A stretch of DNA of 64,000 bases from Combretum micranthum (taxonomy: Eukaryota > Streptophyta > Magnoliopsida > Myrtales > Combretaceae): contig JAMXBD010002734.1 in assembly GCA_024138025.1 (NCBI GenBank), positions 1 to 64,000 on the forward strand, written 5' to 3'. A program made the translations under genes and the position numbers. Under the pieces are notes generated by a model. It had not been told where the DNA came from. It made no database searches and saw nothing but the letters and a program-made list of their open reading frames with translations. Shown in pieces: positions 34,401 to 44,953 of the stretch. The stretch's first letter is position 1, and each line of letters opens with the position of its first letter.

Positions 34401-35700
34401 AGTTGTGGGGTTCAAATAGTTGAAAGGAGTTATATGAGAATGACATTGATTTTTAGGATATATAGGAGAAGTATATTGCACATGAACCTTGTGGTGATTA
34501 TCATATTCTTGAGGGATACTAGATGAAAGGGAATTAATTATGTATTCTTGAGTCGAACTCGAGCATAGAGGAGGGTCAGTAGGACATTTGGGTTGTGATA
34601 AAACAATTGCTGTAGTGGCTTACATGTACTATTAGCCCCGTTTGATGAGGGATGTCAGTAAGACTATGGAGAGATGTTATATCTGTCAGACATCTAAAGG
34701 GCAATCTCAAAATACTGAGTTATATACACCACTGCTAGTAGCTGAGAATATATGGGAGGACCTATATATGAACTTTGTCCCAGGTTTGCCTCATAGTCAG
34801 TTTTTGTTATTATAAATAGGTTCTCTAAGATGGTTCACTTTATTCCTCATGGGAAGACTGCTGATGCCATTGCTATTTCCACGGTACTTTTTCAAGGAAG
34901 TAGTGTGATTACATGGAGTTCCCAAGTCCATCACATCAAATAAGGACAATAAATTTCTTAGTTACTTTTGGAAGATGCTTTGGTTTATGTTTGACTCATC
35001 ATTGAACTTTAGAGTACAACTCACCCTCAGACTGATGGGAAAACTGAGGTGACCAATAGGATGCTTGGTATTCTAATCAAAAGCATATGTAATGAGAAGC
35101 CTCCACAAGAAATCTCCTTTCTCCATAGTTTATACCTAACTTCACAACATCCATTGTACTTGCTTAAGCTACCTAAAGGAGCTAAATTCAGTCAAGCTAT
35201 TAAGAATATAGCTGAGAATTGTCAGGAAATCACAACTGAAGTCAAGGAAAGGATTGAGAAGGTGAATGTAAGATAGAAGAAAGATATAGGCAAGCATAGA
35301 AAGGAGCGACTATTTGAAGTCGAGGATTATCCTAGTAGGCAAATATGGCAAGTTGCAGCCCATGAATTATGGTCCATATGAGATTGTAAGGAAGATCAAT
35401 GACAATACTTATGTGGTTGGACTTCCCGATAGTTTGAACATTTCTAGGACTTTCAATGCTGTAGATCTATTCCCATTCCACCTTGATGATTCACCTTTGT
35501 ATCTAAATGAGAACTTGGGGTTGAGTTCTTTACAAGTGGGAGAGAATAATGTGGACAATATGGTTGATACATTCTTGAGAAAGATGGAAGTGTCCAAGAG
35601 AAAAAGGAGAAAACAATGCAAGGATAAACACTACCAAATCAATGCTGCTAGGGTTGGAGCAAAGGCTTCCAGCCTTGAAGATAGTGTGTACGCTACCTAA
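34401..35700 (+). pseudogene. element D integrase remnant running into the 3' LTR
   Basis: The HHCC region (GHLGCDKT, CYICQTSKGQ) and core (DLYMNFVPGLP with Asn at the first catalytic Asp, [17 protein letters not shown] with Asn for the second) are recognisable but broken. The last frame (35314-35700) encodes GKYGKLQPMNYGPYEIV, then SSLQVGENNVDNMVDT, and stays open 50 codons past the LTR start at 35550. A pol tail that overlaps the 3' LTR is a feature described for CRM-type chromoviruses, which supports that assignment. Confidence 0.75.
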
Positions 35701-36085
35701 ACACCGTCAACATTCAAACTTAGGTAGCCGGCCTTGATAAGAAAGCCGTCGGCTTTATGTCGGCTTTTAATGTATCTCGACAGTAAATTTTTAAAACTGG
35801 CTCCAAAGCTACCAACCTTCATCTTTAGGCCACTCGACGTTCAATGTCAAAGTTATCAGCTTTATGCCAGCCTTTATTTAAATCAACTTATTTCTTGTTA
35901 ATTATTTTATGACTTTATGTAATAGTATAAAAAGTCTCAAAACCCTATCTTTAGTTTCAGAACATTATTATTACACTTTGAAAACCTTAATTTGAGAATT
36001 TCTCTTAGCAAAGTTACAAGCTTTGATTCTTTGAAATCAATCAGTGAATTGATTTATGTTGTTTACGTCTGCATGTTGCATTAGA
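35550..36085 (+). repeat. 3' LTR of element D
   Basis: This is the partner of 30618-31148. It is preceded by the purine tract GGGAGAGAATAA, carries decayed GCC modules (35645-35880) and has TATAAAAA at 35926-35933. It ends ATTAGA. Confidence 0.85.
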
Positions 36086-37301
36086 AAGCCTCTTATACAA
36101 TACTATTTATACAATTATTTGTATTTTCAATGAGAGCTTGACAAGAAAATTGAGTTACGATGAAAGTAAGTATGAACTCCAAGGAAAAAATTAATTTTAG
36201 AAAGCTAGATTTTTTTTTTTTTTCATTGTAATGGGAGAATGATGATTCAAACTTGGCCATCCAACTTGAAAGATTAGTACTACTACAAGAAAAGTAGACT
36301 TGAGAGATAGAATTTTCCTCTCTCTAAATGTAATTTTTGTTGCAAAAATCATTATTGCTGATTGTTTTTATAGAAATGTAACTTCTTTTATCAATTTTCC
36401 ATCGTAGAATTTCTGTTTTTAAAAGTCAATTTTCTTATATTGTATTAATGCTACTAGATAATGAAGTAATACACCAAAAATAAAAGTTCATTGCCAAAAA
36501 CTTATATTTAGCAGCCTAATTCCACATAAATTGATAAGCACAAAATATCAATTCGTGACTGTGTAAATATATACATTAGCTTGACCTTTACAATATTATT
36601 TTATTATACTTTATAGCACATAAGAATCTCAAATTTTAGGTATAAATTTGAAAAAAAAAAACGTAAATTTTCATTAGTAATATTGATATCGTTTCTATAT
36701 GATTTTTGTATGTTATAATTAAATTTAATATATATCGCTTAGCATCTATACACATATGTATTTTGAATTTATTATTTAAAGCACTCATATATAAAATCAT
36801 TACAAGATATCTCAAGATTTAAATGTTTTGTGCAGTAGATCACATATACCCATTATGATCACTAAATATACTATATATCACATCGTTGATAATATATGCG
36901 CGAGCATTATTATGGTATAATTATTAGTAGTAAAATCACCTTTGGAGATGTATGCGTAAAAGTTAAATATATTTAGATGATATAATATAAAATATGAATA
37001 TATTATTTAATAAAATGGAACGCAAGGGAGATAATTATTGATATAGTATCATATAGTGAAAATGATATAATTGAAAGGTGTTATCATATTTCACTTTTGC
37101 AGTGTTCTATGATGAATCTTAGTGGGATCGAATTAGATAATGAGGTGCAAGATCAACTTTCGAAATTCTATCAAGAATTGAAATCTAGCAAGCTCTCAAC
37201 AACAAGGTTGTTAAAATCACAATTTTACTATTTATTAGAATGTATAGAATTGGTAAACTCATACAATATTATGTAAAACTAATAAAATTATAGAATATAA
37301 A
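36086..37301. other. AT-rich intergenic DNA
   Basis: No gene is visible. CTACTACAAGAAAAG near 36283 faintly resembles a CACTA-transposon end, but no partner end was found. The rest is A/T-rich with short runs. Confidence 0.45.
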
Positions 37302-37306
37302 ATCAT

Positions 37307-38648
37307 TGATAAGTGTCTTAAGATCCCTCATTATTTGTGCATTGTTGAGCATTTTATATGCTATTTGAGTAAGTCATTAAAGGAAAGAACTTTTATTGGG
37401 TTAATTACTTGTTTCAGGATGATTATGGAACAATGGAGCTTTTTAAGAGATTTATCATGAAAGAAACCAAGTTATTGAAGGATTATGGAGCCTAGATGAA
37501 GTTACTGGTCATACACTAGTAATTATACACTACTATGTAGATTTGGAGGATAAACTTGAAAAAAAAATCAACTTTTTCAATACAGACCCAAGCTACACGG
37601 GTAGTGTAGGATGAGTAGTGTACACATGACAACAAAGGAAAATGCGCTGAATTATGTTGTACACGCCCCGAGCTACACGAGTCGTGTAGGGTACCCGTGT
37701 ATGTGCAATTTTGTATAAATACAGCATTCTTTCATTGTTTGAAGGAAGGGAGAGAGTCAGATATCATTCCTAACCCTAAGTTCGTCTTTTGAAGAGCTTT
37801 TCAAGGAGAATTGATGGCACAACCATCCAGAATCACAACAATTGTTTCAAAAAGGGGTTTTTGTCATTATGTTTTATTTAAACTCTTCTAGATCCATTGT
37901 TTCTGTTGTTTATCATATGGAAGAGTAGATTTGTTTGCCTTAGGTTTTGTGTAACCCTAACTCATGTTTTGAATTGTTATCAATTGATGAAAAGTTTTGA
38001 TCTTGAATTCATTCATGTGATTTAATTGTCTTGATAATTTTCTGGCCAGGATTATTGCTTGTTTGATTCTTATTAGTTAGAAAGAGATTTCAACTAATAG
38101 GATAGATCTTATATAAATGATAAATTTGCATGTTTCCCTAAACAAGGGAGGCTTCGAATTTGCTATAAAGATTAATTCTTTATTTAGGGTTTGTGAGTTT
38201 TATGAAATTTTACATTGGCGTGAGTGAAGGAAGAGATTCCCATTTTCTCATGTAAAATTAGGAATGAATTGACTTGAAGAGATTAATTGGTTTAAATTAG
38301 AAACCCTGCAGTTCAAGAATTGACTTTTCATCAGTTAATTTTATCATAAGTATTAAGGGTTATGGTGGATCAAACTAGGGGCATTGTTGTGAATTGAATT
38401 AAATTAAGGAAAGCTCTCATATTCTATAATTAGGGTTTGTCAATTATTAGCATAATTAGTCATTAGGGTTAATACATCTTTTGATAATTTAGACTAGATA
38501 GTAGTGAAAGGGTATTACTAGTAATTGCCCATAGATCTTTAGGACGACATCCGAGTTAATTTATATACTACAAGATAGGTACGCTGCCTTGTGTGGATTT
38601 GAATTAATTGGATTATAAATTTTATATTTGGTGATCATACACACATCA
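37307..38648 (+). mobile_element. solo LTR, large gypsy type (1342 bp)
   Basis: TG...CA ends (TGATAAGTG ... ACACACATCA) are flanked by an exact ATCAT duplication (37302-37306, 38649-38653). A TATAAATA box lies at 37714-37721. Just upstream are two palindromes: CTACACGGGTAGTGTAG (37593-37609) and CTACACGAGTCGTGTAG (37673-37689). The tail (ACGACATCCGAG, then GGTACGCTGCCTTGTGTGG, then TGATCATAC) resembles large gypsy LTRs of the Tat/Athila type. It has no coding content, so the internal region was probably lost by LTR-LTR recombination. Confidence 0.88.
37714..37721 (+). promoter_or_regulatory. TATA box of the 37307-38648 solo LTR
   Basis: TATAAATA lies 25 bases after the second CTACACG palindrome and would place transcription start near 37745. 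Confidence 0.55.
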
Positions 38649-38789
38649 ATCATACATATAAATTCATAATTCTACATAAATTTTGCACCTAGACTTTTTT
38701 TCATCAATTTAATTAACAAAAAAAATCATATACTTATAGAGTTGTATATTTGACTCGTAATTTTAACAACTATACTCAAGAGCATAGTA

Positions 38790-39475
38790 GCCCATTAAAT
38801 GCCAGGAGTAAACGAGTGCATCCAAGTTATTATCAAGAGTGTTGGAATATTATGGGTGATGAAGTGGCACGGATTATAAAAAATACAGTTATATTAATAA
38901 AAATATACCCCTTAAACTAACCAAGATTAAGTGTGCTAATCCAAAAGTTCCAAAAAATTTTACACTTATTAGTGTTTACACCCCTCTTTACAAAGTTATT
39001 ACAAAAATTCTAGTGAGAAGATTGAGACCATATTTAGACTTTGATTAATCCATTACAAGTAGTTTTTTGAACGAAAGAACCTTTTAAAATAATGTCATAA
39101 TTCTAGTGAGAGGATTGAGACCATATTTAGATTTTGATCGATCGTATACAAGGTAGGGTTCTATATCAAAGAACCTTTTTAAAATAATGTCATAATTCTA
39201 GTGAGAAGATTGAGACCATATATAGACTTTGATTGATCCTTTACAAGGTAGGTTTTTGTATGAAAGATCCTTTTAAAATAATGTCATAATTCTTCATGAA
39301 ATTATCCATGAATGCAACTAGAAGAAAGGGGAAAAAAAGGTGTGGAAGGGTATGAAAATTAGATCTTAAGAGAGCATGTGACGAAATGGAGTCAAACTTC
39401 ATAAAAATACTTTGGATGCAATACACTCTCCGGATCAATGGATAAAGTTGATTAGTTCATGCTGGCTACTTCATC
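38790..39475 (+). pseudogene. L1-type LINE reverse transcriptase fragment with an internal triplication
   Basis: Interrupted frames give text typical of plant L1 LINE RT: a YYQECWNIMGDEVA-like block near 38830, then a PLYKVITKILVRRLRPYL block near 38980-39040, SFLNERTF near 39063, and ILHEIIHECN followed by KKGEKKVW near 39290-39340. The RRLRPYL block occurs three times in tandem (units starting at 39007, 39100 and 39194, each 93-95 bp), then the RT text continues. Many stops are present. Neither end of the LINE is visible; this is a short dead fragment of the fingers/palm region. Confidence 0.7.
39007..39288 (+). repeat. three tandem 93-95 bp units inside the LINE fragment
   Basis: Units at 39007-39099, 39100-39193 and 39194-39288 each start ATTCTAGTGAGA. 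They share blocks reading TTGAGACCATAT, TAGA, TTTGAT, ACAAG and AATAATGTCATA. A fourth start (39289) leads into single-copy LINE sequence. Confidence 0.85.
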
Positions 39476-39559
39476 GTTCTCTACATTTCTTCAAATTCAC
39501 ATAAAGATTATTATTTTAAAATAGTTGGCACTTCTCACAAATATAAATCACGATTCTCC

Positions 39560-39990
39560 TCTAATCTACTATAAATTAGGATATTATCAAAATAAACTAT
39601 GACAAACTTTCCAATAAGAGATTTCAAATTGTCATTCATAACATGCATGAAAGTTCTTGGAGCATTTGTTAATATGAATGGTATAACCAACCACTCATAT
39701 GGTTACTCCTTAGTCTTGAAGGGTGTTTTGAACTCATCCCTTACTCTAATTTGATGCTGGTGGTATTCGCTTTGCAAATCTATCTTAGGGAACACAACTA
39801 CTCCACTCAATTAGTCTAGCATGTCATCTACTTTGGGTATTGGGAACTTAAACCCAAAAAGAATAGCATATGGGCTCATGCTTTCTCATGTATAGCCCTT
39901 GTATAGCAGCTCTTGAACCTTCTCTTGTAGAATTTCTCTCTCTTGAGGATAACTCAAAGGATTAAGTCAATATGATATTAAACGTCTTAC
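39560..39990 (-). pseudogene. Ty3/gypsy reverse transcriptase fragment
   Basis: The minus strand reads, in interrupted frame: [66 protein letters not shown] and VYFDNILI. This is the palm of a gypsy RT without flanking LTRs. The catalytic YFDD reads YFDN (Asn codon at 39593-39595) and several stops occur. It has no visible partner domains. Confidence 0.8.
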
Positions 39991-40019
39991 ATAAGAGGCA
40001 ATCTATGAGGTAGATCTTG

Positions 40020-41033
40020 AACAAACCTAGTAACATCTAAGAAACGAGGATTATGCACTAATTTTGATCTTTTCAAGAGCTAATGCCTAATTTACACAAC
40101 AACAAGTAAACAACAATAGTATAAAGTGAAATAAGTAAAGAGTGAGGGTTGAAGAAATAACACTATGATATAACTTGGAATTTGGTCTGCCCACTAATCT
40201 CTATGGTCCACAAATAATGCATCACTCAAAGAAGACTTCACACTTCATTCATGACAACAAGCACAATGGTCCACCAGAGCTATAAACACCACAATCATAA
40301 TTACTTGATTTATGCCTTTACAATAATCTCTCAAATACTATAGATACAACTCAAGATTCTATTAAATCACTCATAAACAATCGAGTAATGCTTTACAATA
40401 GATAGCAAGACTATAAGACTGTAGCATTACTCAACTCTCTCATTTTATAAATTTCACAAAAATAACTTAAAGAGTGTTTACAAGGTTTTTTATGCAAATA
40501 ATAAGCTCAACTTGCATCATACAACTACTACACAACTTGTATTTATATCCTTTTGAAGTCTCTAACTGTCAGACCAAAACACAAAAAAATGGTTGAGCAT
40601 TGAATGCCCCAATGGCTCTTTTCCTAAAGCTAGTGTCCGGACGTCTTCATTCCTAATGTTCAGATGCCATGCCGGCATCTAGACACTAGACGTTAGGTCA
40701 TCGTTAGCTTCAACACTTTTTTGTATTTTGGATATATCTCTCTCATATTAACTCTAATTGAGGTGATTCAAGATGCTACATGAAAAACTTAGAGAGAGCT
40801 CTATAATTTTTACGTTTTGAGTTTTAAGAAATTCTAAAGAAAACAAGACTTAAAACATGTTTGTATCAAACTACAACAACAAGCACAAACAAAAGTACAT
40901 GTATTTTTTTCATAGAGGCTCAACACATTACAAACGTAATTTTTTTATTAATTATAACTTTGCTATATCATTTTGAGAAATTTATGTAATGCATTTCCTC
41001 ATCAGAATTTAAGTTGAACCCTCTGATTCAACA
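40020..41033 (-). repeat. SIRE-like copia 3' LTR with adjoining purine tract
   Basis: On the minus strand a purine tract (AAAAAAGGGAGAGAT, 41034-41048 on the plus strand) is followed directly by TGTTGAATCAGAGG (41033 leftward). This junction type and the upstream text are typical of SIRE-type copia 3' LTRs. On that strand, palindromic GC motifs (GTCCGGAC, GATGCCGGCATGGCATC; 40632-40700) are followed by a TATAAATAC box (near 40542-40550). The far end near 40020 is not defined and no duplication was found. Confidence 0.5.
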
Positions 41034-42004
41034 ATCTCTCCCTTTTTTATGAGGATAATCATTGCACAGATAACTTCCCCTCAGCATAACACTCTCTCTT
41101 TGTTAAGCATCCAATTTTAATAGATATTTTCACAAATGAATTAAAATTATGATGTTTAATTTGACTAAAAGCTTAATTAATTTTTTGATATGATTTCGAT
41201 CTACATCATTAAATTAATATCATGTTATTGTCTTTCTTGATTTGCCTATTTACTATTGATGTTATAATCACCTGATACAGTATTTGTTATACCAAATGAT
41301 TTGTTATATATGTAATTCATGCTGAATTGGATGCTTCCTTAGGAATCAACTGAGGTTTTCATTGGCTAATTTCGTATGACTTGTATTCTAATAGAATGGA
41401 CACAAATTAGGGTTTTGATCTCTTCACTAATGCTAAGGCTTGCTTCTAAACTTTTTAAAGAACTTTAGGGATTCATATATCTATATATATTACTAAGGAT
41501 TTTATGATCCCTCAAGTGAGGTTTGAACTTTATGAACTAAGGTTTTGACCTTATGAATTTTGGGTTTTGGTGTTTTAATTCCAACCTACATTCTTAATGA
41601 TGTCTTCCATTCTTTTAGCCAATCGTCTTCATTTGGTAATAACTACTTATTTAACTATGCTTCTCAAAATCTAATAATCAACATCTTCTAATTCTAGTGA
41701 CTTCTAAGAGACAAGTACTTGAATTTAAGCTTAGTTTAATTTGACTGATTTCTTCTTGATTGATGAATTGTTTATCACCTCATTTGATAATTATTAAGTA
41801 ACTTTGATCACATCTAATCATAGGATGATCGGGTTCTTACCCTTCTTTACTTATTCTAAAACCTTTACATAGTCAAATTTTCATTTATGCTTATAACTAA
41901 TTAGACATCAACCTCAAACTTAATATCTACTGATCAACACAAGGTATTCCCATAGGAATCTCTTAATTCCAAAAATTACTAACATTTTACTAACTTGATA
42001 GATT
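41034..42004 (-). other. possible internal remnant next to the SIRE-like LTR
   Basis: By position this is the 3' internal part of the element whose LTR lies to the left, later entered by element C. No coding motif survives. Apart from the purine tract, I see nothing definable. Confidence 0.25.
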
Positions 42005-42009
42005 CCTCT

Positions 42010-42811
42010 TGTTAGGCTTATAGATCTAACTCATATGGGTCTATAACCAAATGGAGTCTAAATATATATCAAATTTATTTTTAGAAAACTTTAGAATCAA
42101 AGTAGGAATGGACTAGCATGGTTACACAAGGAAATCCTAAATACATGCTTATATATTTAGAGGATTTTGAAACCAAGGATATCATAAGTATAGGACATAT
42201 ACTTGGAAGCGGATTTGCATAAGGAGATTTTGCAAAATAAAGAGATTAAATTGTTGTACACCTACGTCTGGAGTTAAAGGCCACCGGCCTACATTAAATA
42301 TACAAGCCAACCTTTTATTGTCTCGTGTCAGCCTATGTGTGTCCATTGATTTTCTCTTTGTTTTATATATATAGTCTTCTTATCGTCTTAGGGTTTGTAG
42401 GAACAAATGGTGTGCCTCTTCTCAAGCCTAGATAGAGATTTAGAGAGAGAAAGAGAGAAAATGAGGGAAATCCTAGAATGTGAAACTTTAGAAGAAAAAT
42501 CTTGTTTTTGTTGTAATCTACCAATTTGTGGTGAAGAATTGTGTGATCCACTAGTGAGATCTAGTGACAAAAACTTTGTTGTAATGCCTTTATATTATTT
42601 ATAGTGGAAGATTTGTGCGTTATTGGTCCCTTAATTTTTCTTACATTGGATTTTCTACATTATATCCTGGTATAATCTATTTTATAATTCCACATTGTTT
42701 ATTATTTATTGCTTTGGCAAGAGGAGATCCAGTCTCTAATCATAAGTTGATTAATTGTTCGATTAATTGGTTTTATTATTATCATGATTAGGGTTAAGCT
42801 TTCTCCTAACA
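42010..42811 (+). repeat. 5' LTR of element C (802 bp)
   Basis: It begins TGTTAGGCTT and ends CTCCTAACA. A GC-rich module (AAAGGCCACCGGCCTAC, near 42272-42288) precedes TATATATA (42365-42372). The open frame at 42407-42604 lies wholly inside this LTR and is not a gene. Confidence 0.9.
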
Positions 42812-43625
42812 AGTGGTATTAGGATTTTTAAAAAAAAAATATGGTTTTTGTTGTAGCACAAATAGAATCATCAAACACGATGATCAAACTAAAATTAACA
42901 AATTACACCATATGGAAATCTATGATGGAAGATTTATTATATTCCAAAGATTCATATTTGCCTTTGGACGGTGACACTACGAAGCTAGAGAATAAATCTA
43001 ATGCTGATTAGGTAATCATGCATAGAAAAACTATTGATTATATCTGACAATGGGTGGATCACAGTGTGTATCACCATGTGGACTAGGAAACGAGAGCAAA
43101 TGTCATATGGATGAAGTTGGAATCTATGTATGAGAGGCAAACGACCTTGAATAAAACCTTCTTGATTAGGAGAGTTGTAAATCTAAAATACACGGATGGA
43201 TTCGTGATTAGGGTTAGGCTTTCTCCTAACAAGTGGTATCATGATGTAAAAAAAAAAAAAATAGGGTTTTGTTGTAGCACAGATATGGCAGAATCATCAG
43301 GTACGAAGATCAAACTGATATTAACAAATTACACCATATGGAAATCTATGATGGAAGATTTATTATATTCCAAAGATTCATATTTGCCTTTAAATGGTGA
43401 CACTGTGAAGCCAGAGAATAAATCTTATGTTGATTGGGTAATCATACATAGAAAAACTATTGATTATATCCTATAATGGGTGTGTCACAGTGTGTATCAC
43501 CATGTGGCCTAGGAAACGAAAGCATATGTCATATGAAGGAAGTTAGGATCCATGTATGAGAGGTAGACAATCTTGAATAAAACCTTCTTAATTAGGAGAG
43601 TTGTATATCTAAAACACAGGGATTG
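42783..43625 (+). repeat. tandem duplication of LTR end, PBS and gag start in element C
   Basis: Copy 1 (about 42783-43202) and copy 2 (about 43204-43625) align along their length. Each carries the last 28 bases or so of the LTR (GTGATTAGGGTTAGGC type, ending CTCCTAACA), an initiator-Met-like PBS (GTGGTATTAGGATT in copy 1, GTGGTATCATGATG in copy 2), a poly-A run and the gag start (ESS, KLILTNYTIWKSMMEDLL). Copy 1 has extra stops. Confidence 0.85.
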
Positions 43626-44580
43626 ATCCAATATGGCGAAGCACTTGAATGATTTTCAAGGGCTTATGAATCAATTGTCTGCCATGAAGCCGATGCTTGA
43701 TGATGAGATCTAGGCACTATTGTTATTGAGTTCCTTGCCTGATAATTGGAAGACACTAGTTGTATCTGTTACTAACTCTACCCTAGAGGGAACATTCATG
43801 CTTGCAATGGTGAAGGATAACTTGATGGATGAAGAGGCTAAGAGGAAGGATCTTGTCATAGGGTCTGATTCTAGGGATGATTCTAGGGCACTTGCTACTA
43901 GTAAGCCTAGAAGGAATGGTAGAAGCAGGGGAAGGTCCAAGTCAGGAGGAAAGAAAAATTTTAAATGCTACTATTATGACAAGCCAGGTCACATGAAGCG
44001 AGAGTGCAGACTTTGGAAGAAAGAAAAAGGTAAAGGTGAAGAAAAGGATGTAGATACAGCTACAGCAGCAACAGATGAGGATGAGATCATCATTGCCTGG
44101 GATGAGAAATGTGTTAGCCTTGCAAGTTATGATGATGACAGGGTTGTCAATTTCAGTACCTCCTTCCATGTGACTTCACATGGTGAGTTCTTTTCAACCT
44201 ACACTGCTGGTAATTTTGGTGATATGAGGATTGGAAATGATGGTCAATTTAGGATTGTTGGCATTGGAAACATAGTTTCAAAGACTAACACAAGTTGCAG
44301 GCTCATTCTCAAAGATGTTAGATATGTTCCAGACATCCACCTTAACCTTATTTCTATAGGAAAGCTTGATGATGATGGATATAGTAGCTACTTTGGTGCA
44401 GGAAGATAGAAGCTCACCAAGAATTCTCTCATTGTGGAAAATAGAAAGAAGAAGAATACCCTTTACTTAATGTTAGCAAAGTTAAGTAAAGGAGATGTGA
44501 ATCCTGTACTCTCACATGGAGGTGCTAATGATGGCAGAAATGGGGGAGATTCAGTTGAAGAATCCCAAAAGCCTCATTAA
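43285..44580 (+). pseudogene. element C gag and protease region
   Basis: Gag of copia type (UBN2-like: TNYTIWKSMMEDLLYSKD, then SLPDNWKTLVVSVTNSTL) starts at the ATG MAESSGTKIK near 43288. The frame breaks repeatedly before reopening at 43720. The knuckle reads CYYYDKPGHMKREC, so the second Cys is Tyr. At the protease site the usual WVVDTGAS reads VVNFSTS, with Asn (44149-44151) for the catalytic Asp. The following LKDVRYVPDIHLNLISIGKL block, a stop at 44407-44409 and a pre-integrase-like segment complete it. It is not functional. Confidence 0.8.
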
Positions 44581-44589
44581 CAATTCAAG

Positions 44590-44937
44590 ATGAGAAGATC
44601 TACAAAAGATAGAATACCATCAATTAGATTTAGTCCAGATGAGTATGAGATACTCACTGATGAGGGAGAGTCGGATGGTTATCAAAAAGCCATGGGAAAT
44701 GAGAAGAAGTCAAGAAAGGTTACAACCATGCAAGATGGGCTGAAATCCTTGTATGAGAATGAGAAAACTAACTTGATGAAACTATCTAAAGGTAAAGGAC
44801 CTCTAAAGAACAGATGGGCGAAGACTAATGATAAGAGCTTACAGTCAATGAACAAGGCAAAAGCTGGTTATAAAATGTTTCAGTCTAATGAAAGGTGCTG
44901 CAAGAAGGTGGCAGGATTGGTGATACCCCCCATATGA
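44590..44937 (+). pseudogene. element C RT N-terminal fragment joined to the pol end
   Basis: The frame MRRSTKDRIPSIRFSPDEYE, then GLKSLYENEKTNLMKLSKGK and LKNRWAKT, is the start of copia RT. It then jumps to SNERCCKKVAGLVIPPI, the extreme C-terminus of pol, so an internal deletion removed the RT palm and RNase H. Confidence 0.75.
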
Positions 44938-44953
44938 GTTGAAGGGGGTAGAT

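Larger units (their letters stand above)
30618..36085 (+). mobile_element. element D: decayed CRM/Reina-like Ty3/gypsy retrotransposon
   Basis: LTRs of 531 and 536 bp (30618-31148, 35550-36085) flank a 4.4 kb interior with gag, RT, RNase H and integrase remnants in gypsy order. A degenerate initiator-Met PBS follows the 5' LTR and a GGGAGAGAATAA purine tract precedes the 3' LTR. RT text ([28 protein letters not shown]) and the integrase tail (GPYEIVRKINDNTYVV, then ISRTFNAVDLF) resemble chromoviruses of the CRM/Reina group. No target duplication is evident (AGTGA left, AAGCC right), so one end may be altered. Stops are very frequent. Confidence 0.88.

Noticed and set aside
36283..36297. CTACTACAAGAAAAG, resembling a CACTA transposon end
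   Set aside because: No second terminal inverted repeat or 3-bp duplication could be found.
42407..42604. 65-codon frame with charged N-terminus
   Set aside because: It lies wholly inside the 5' LTR of element C and the corresponding 3' LTR copy is disrupted.
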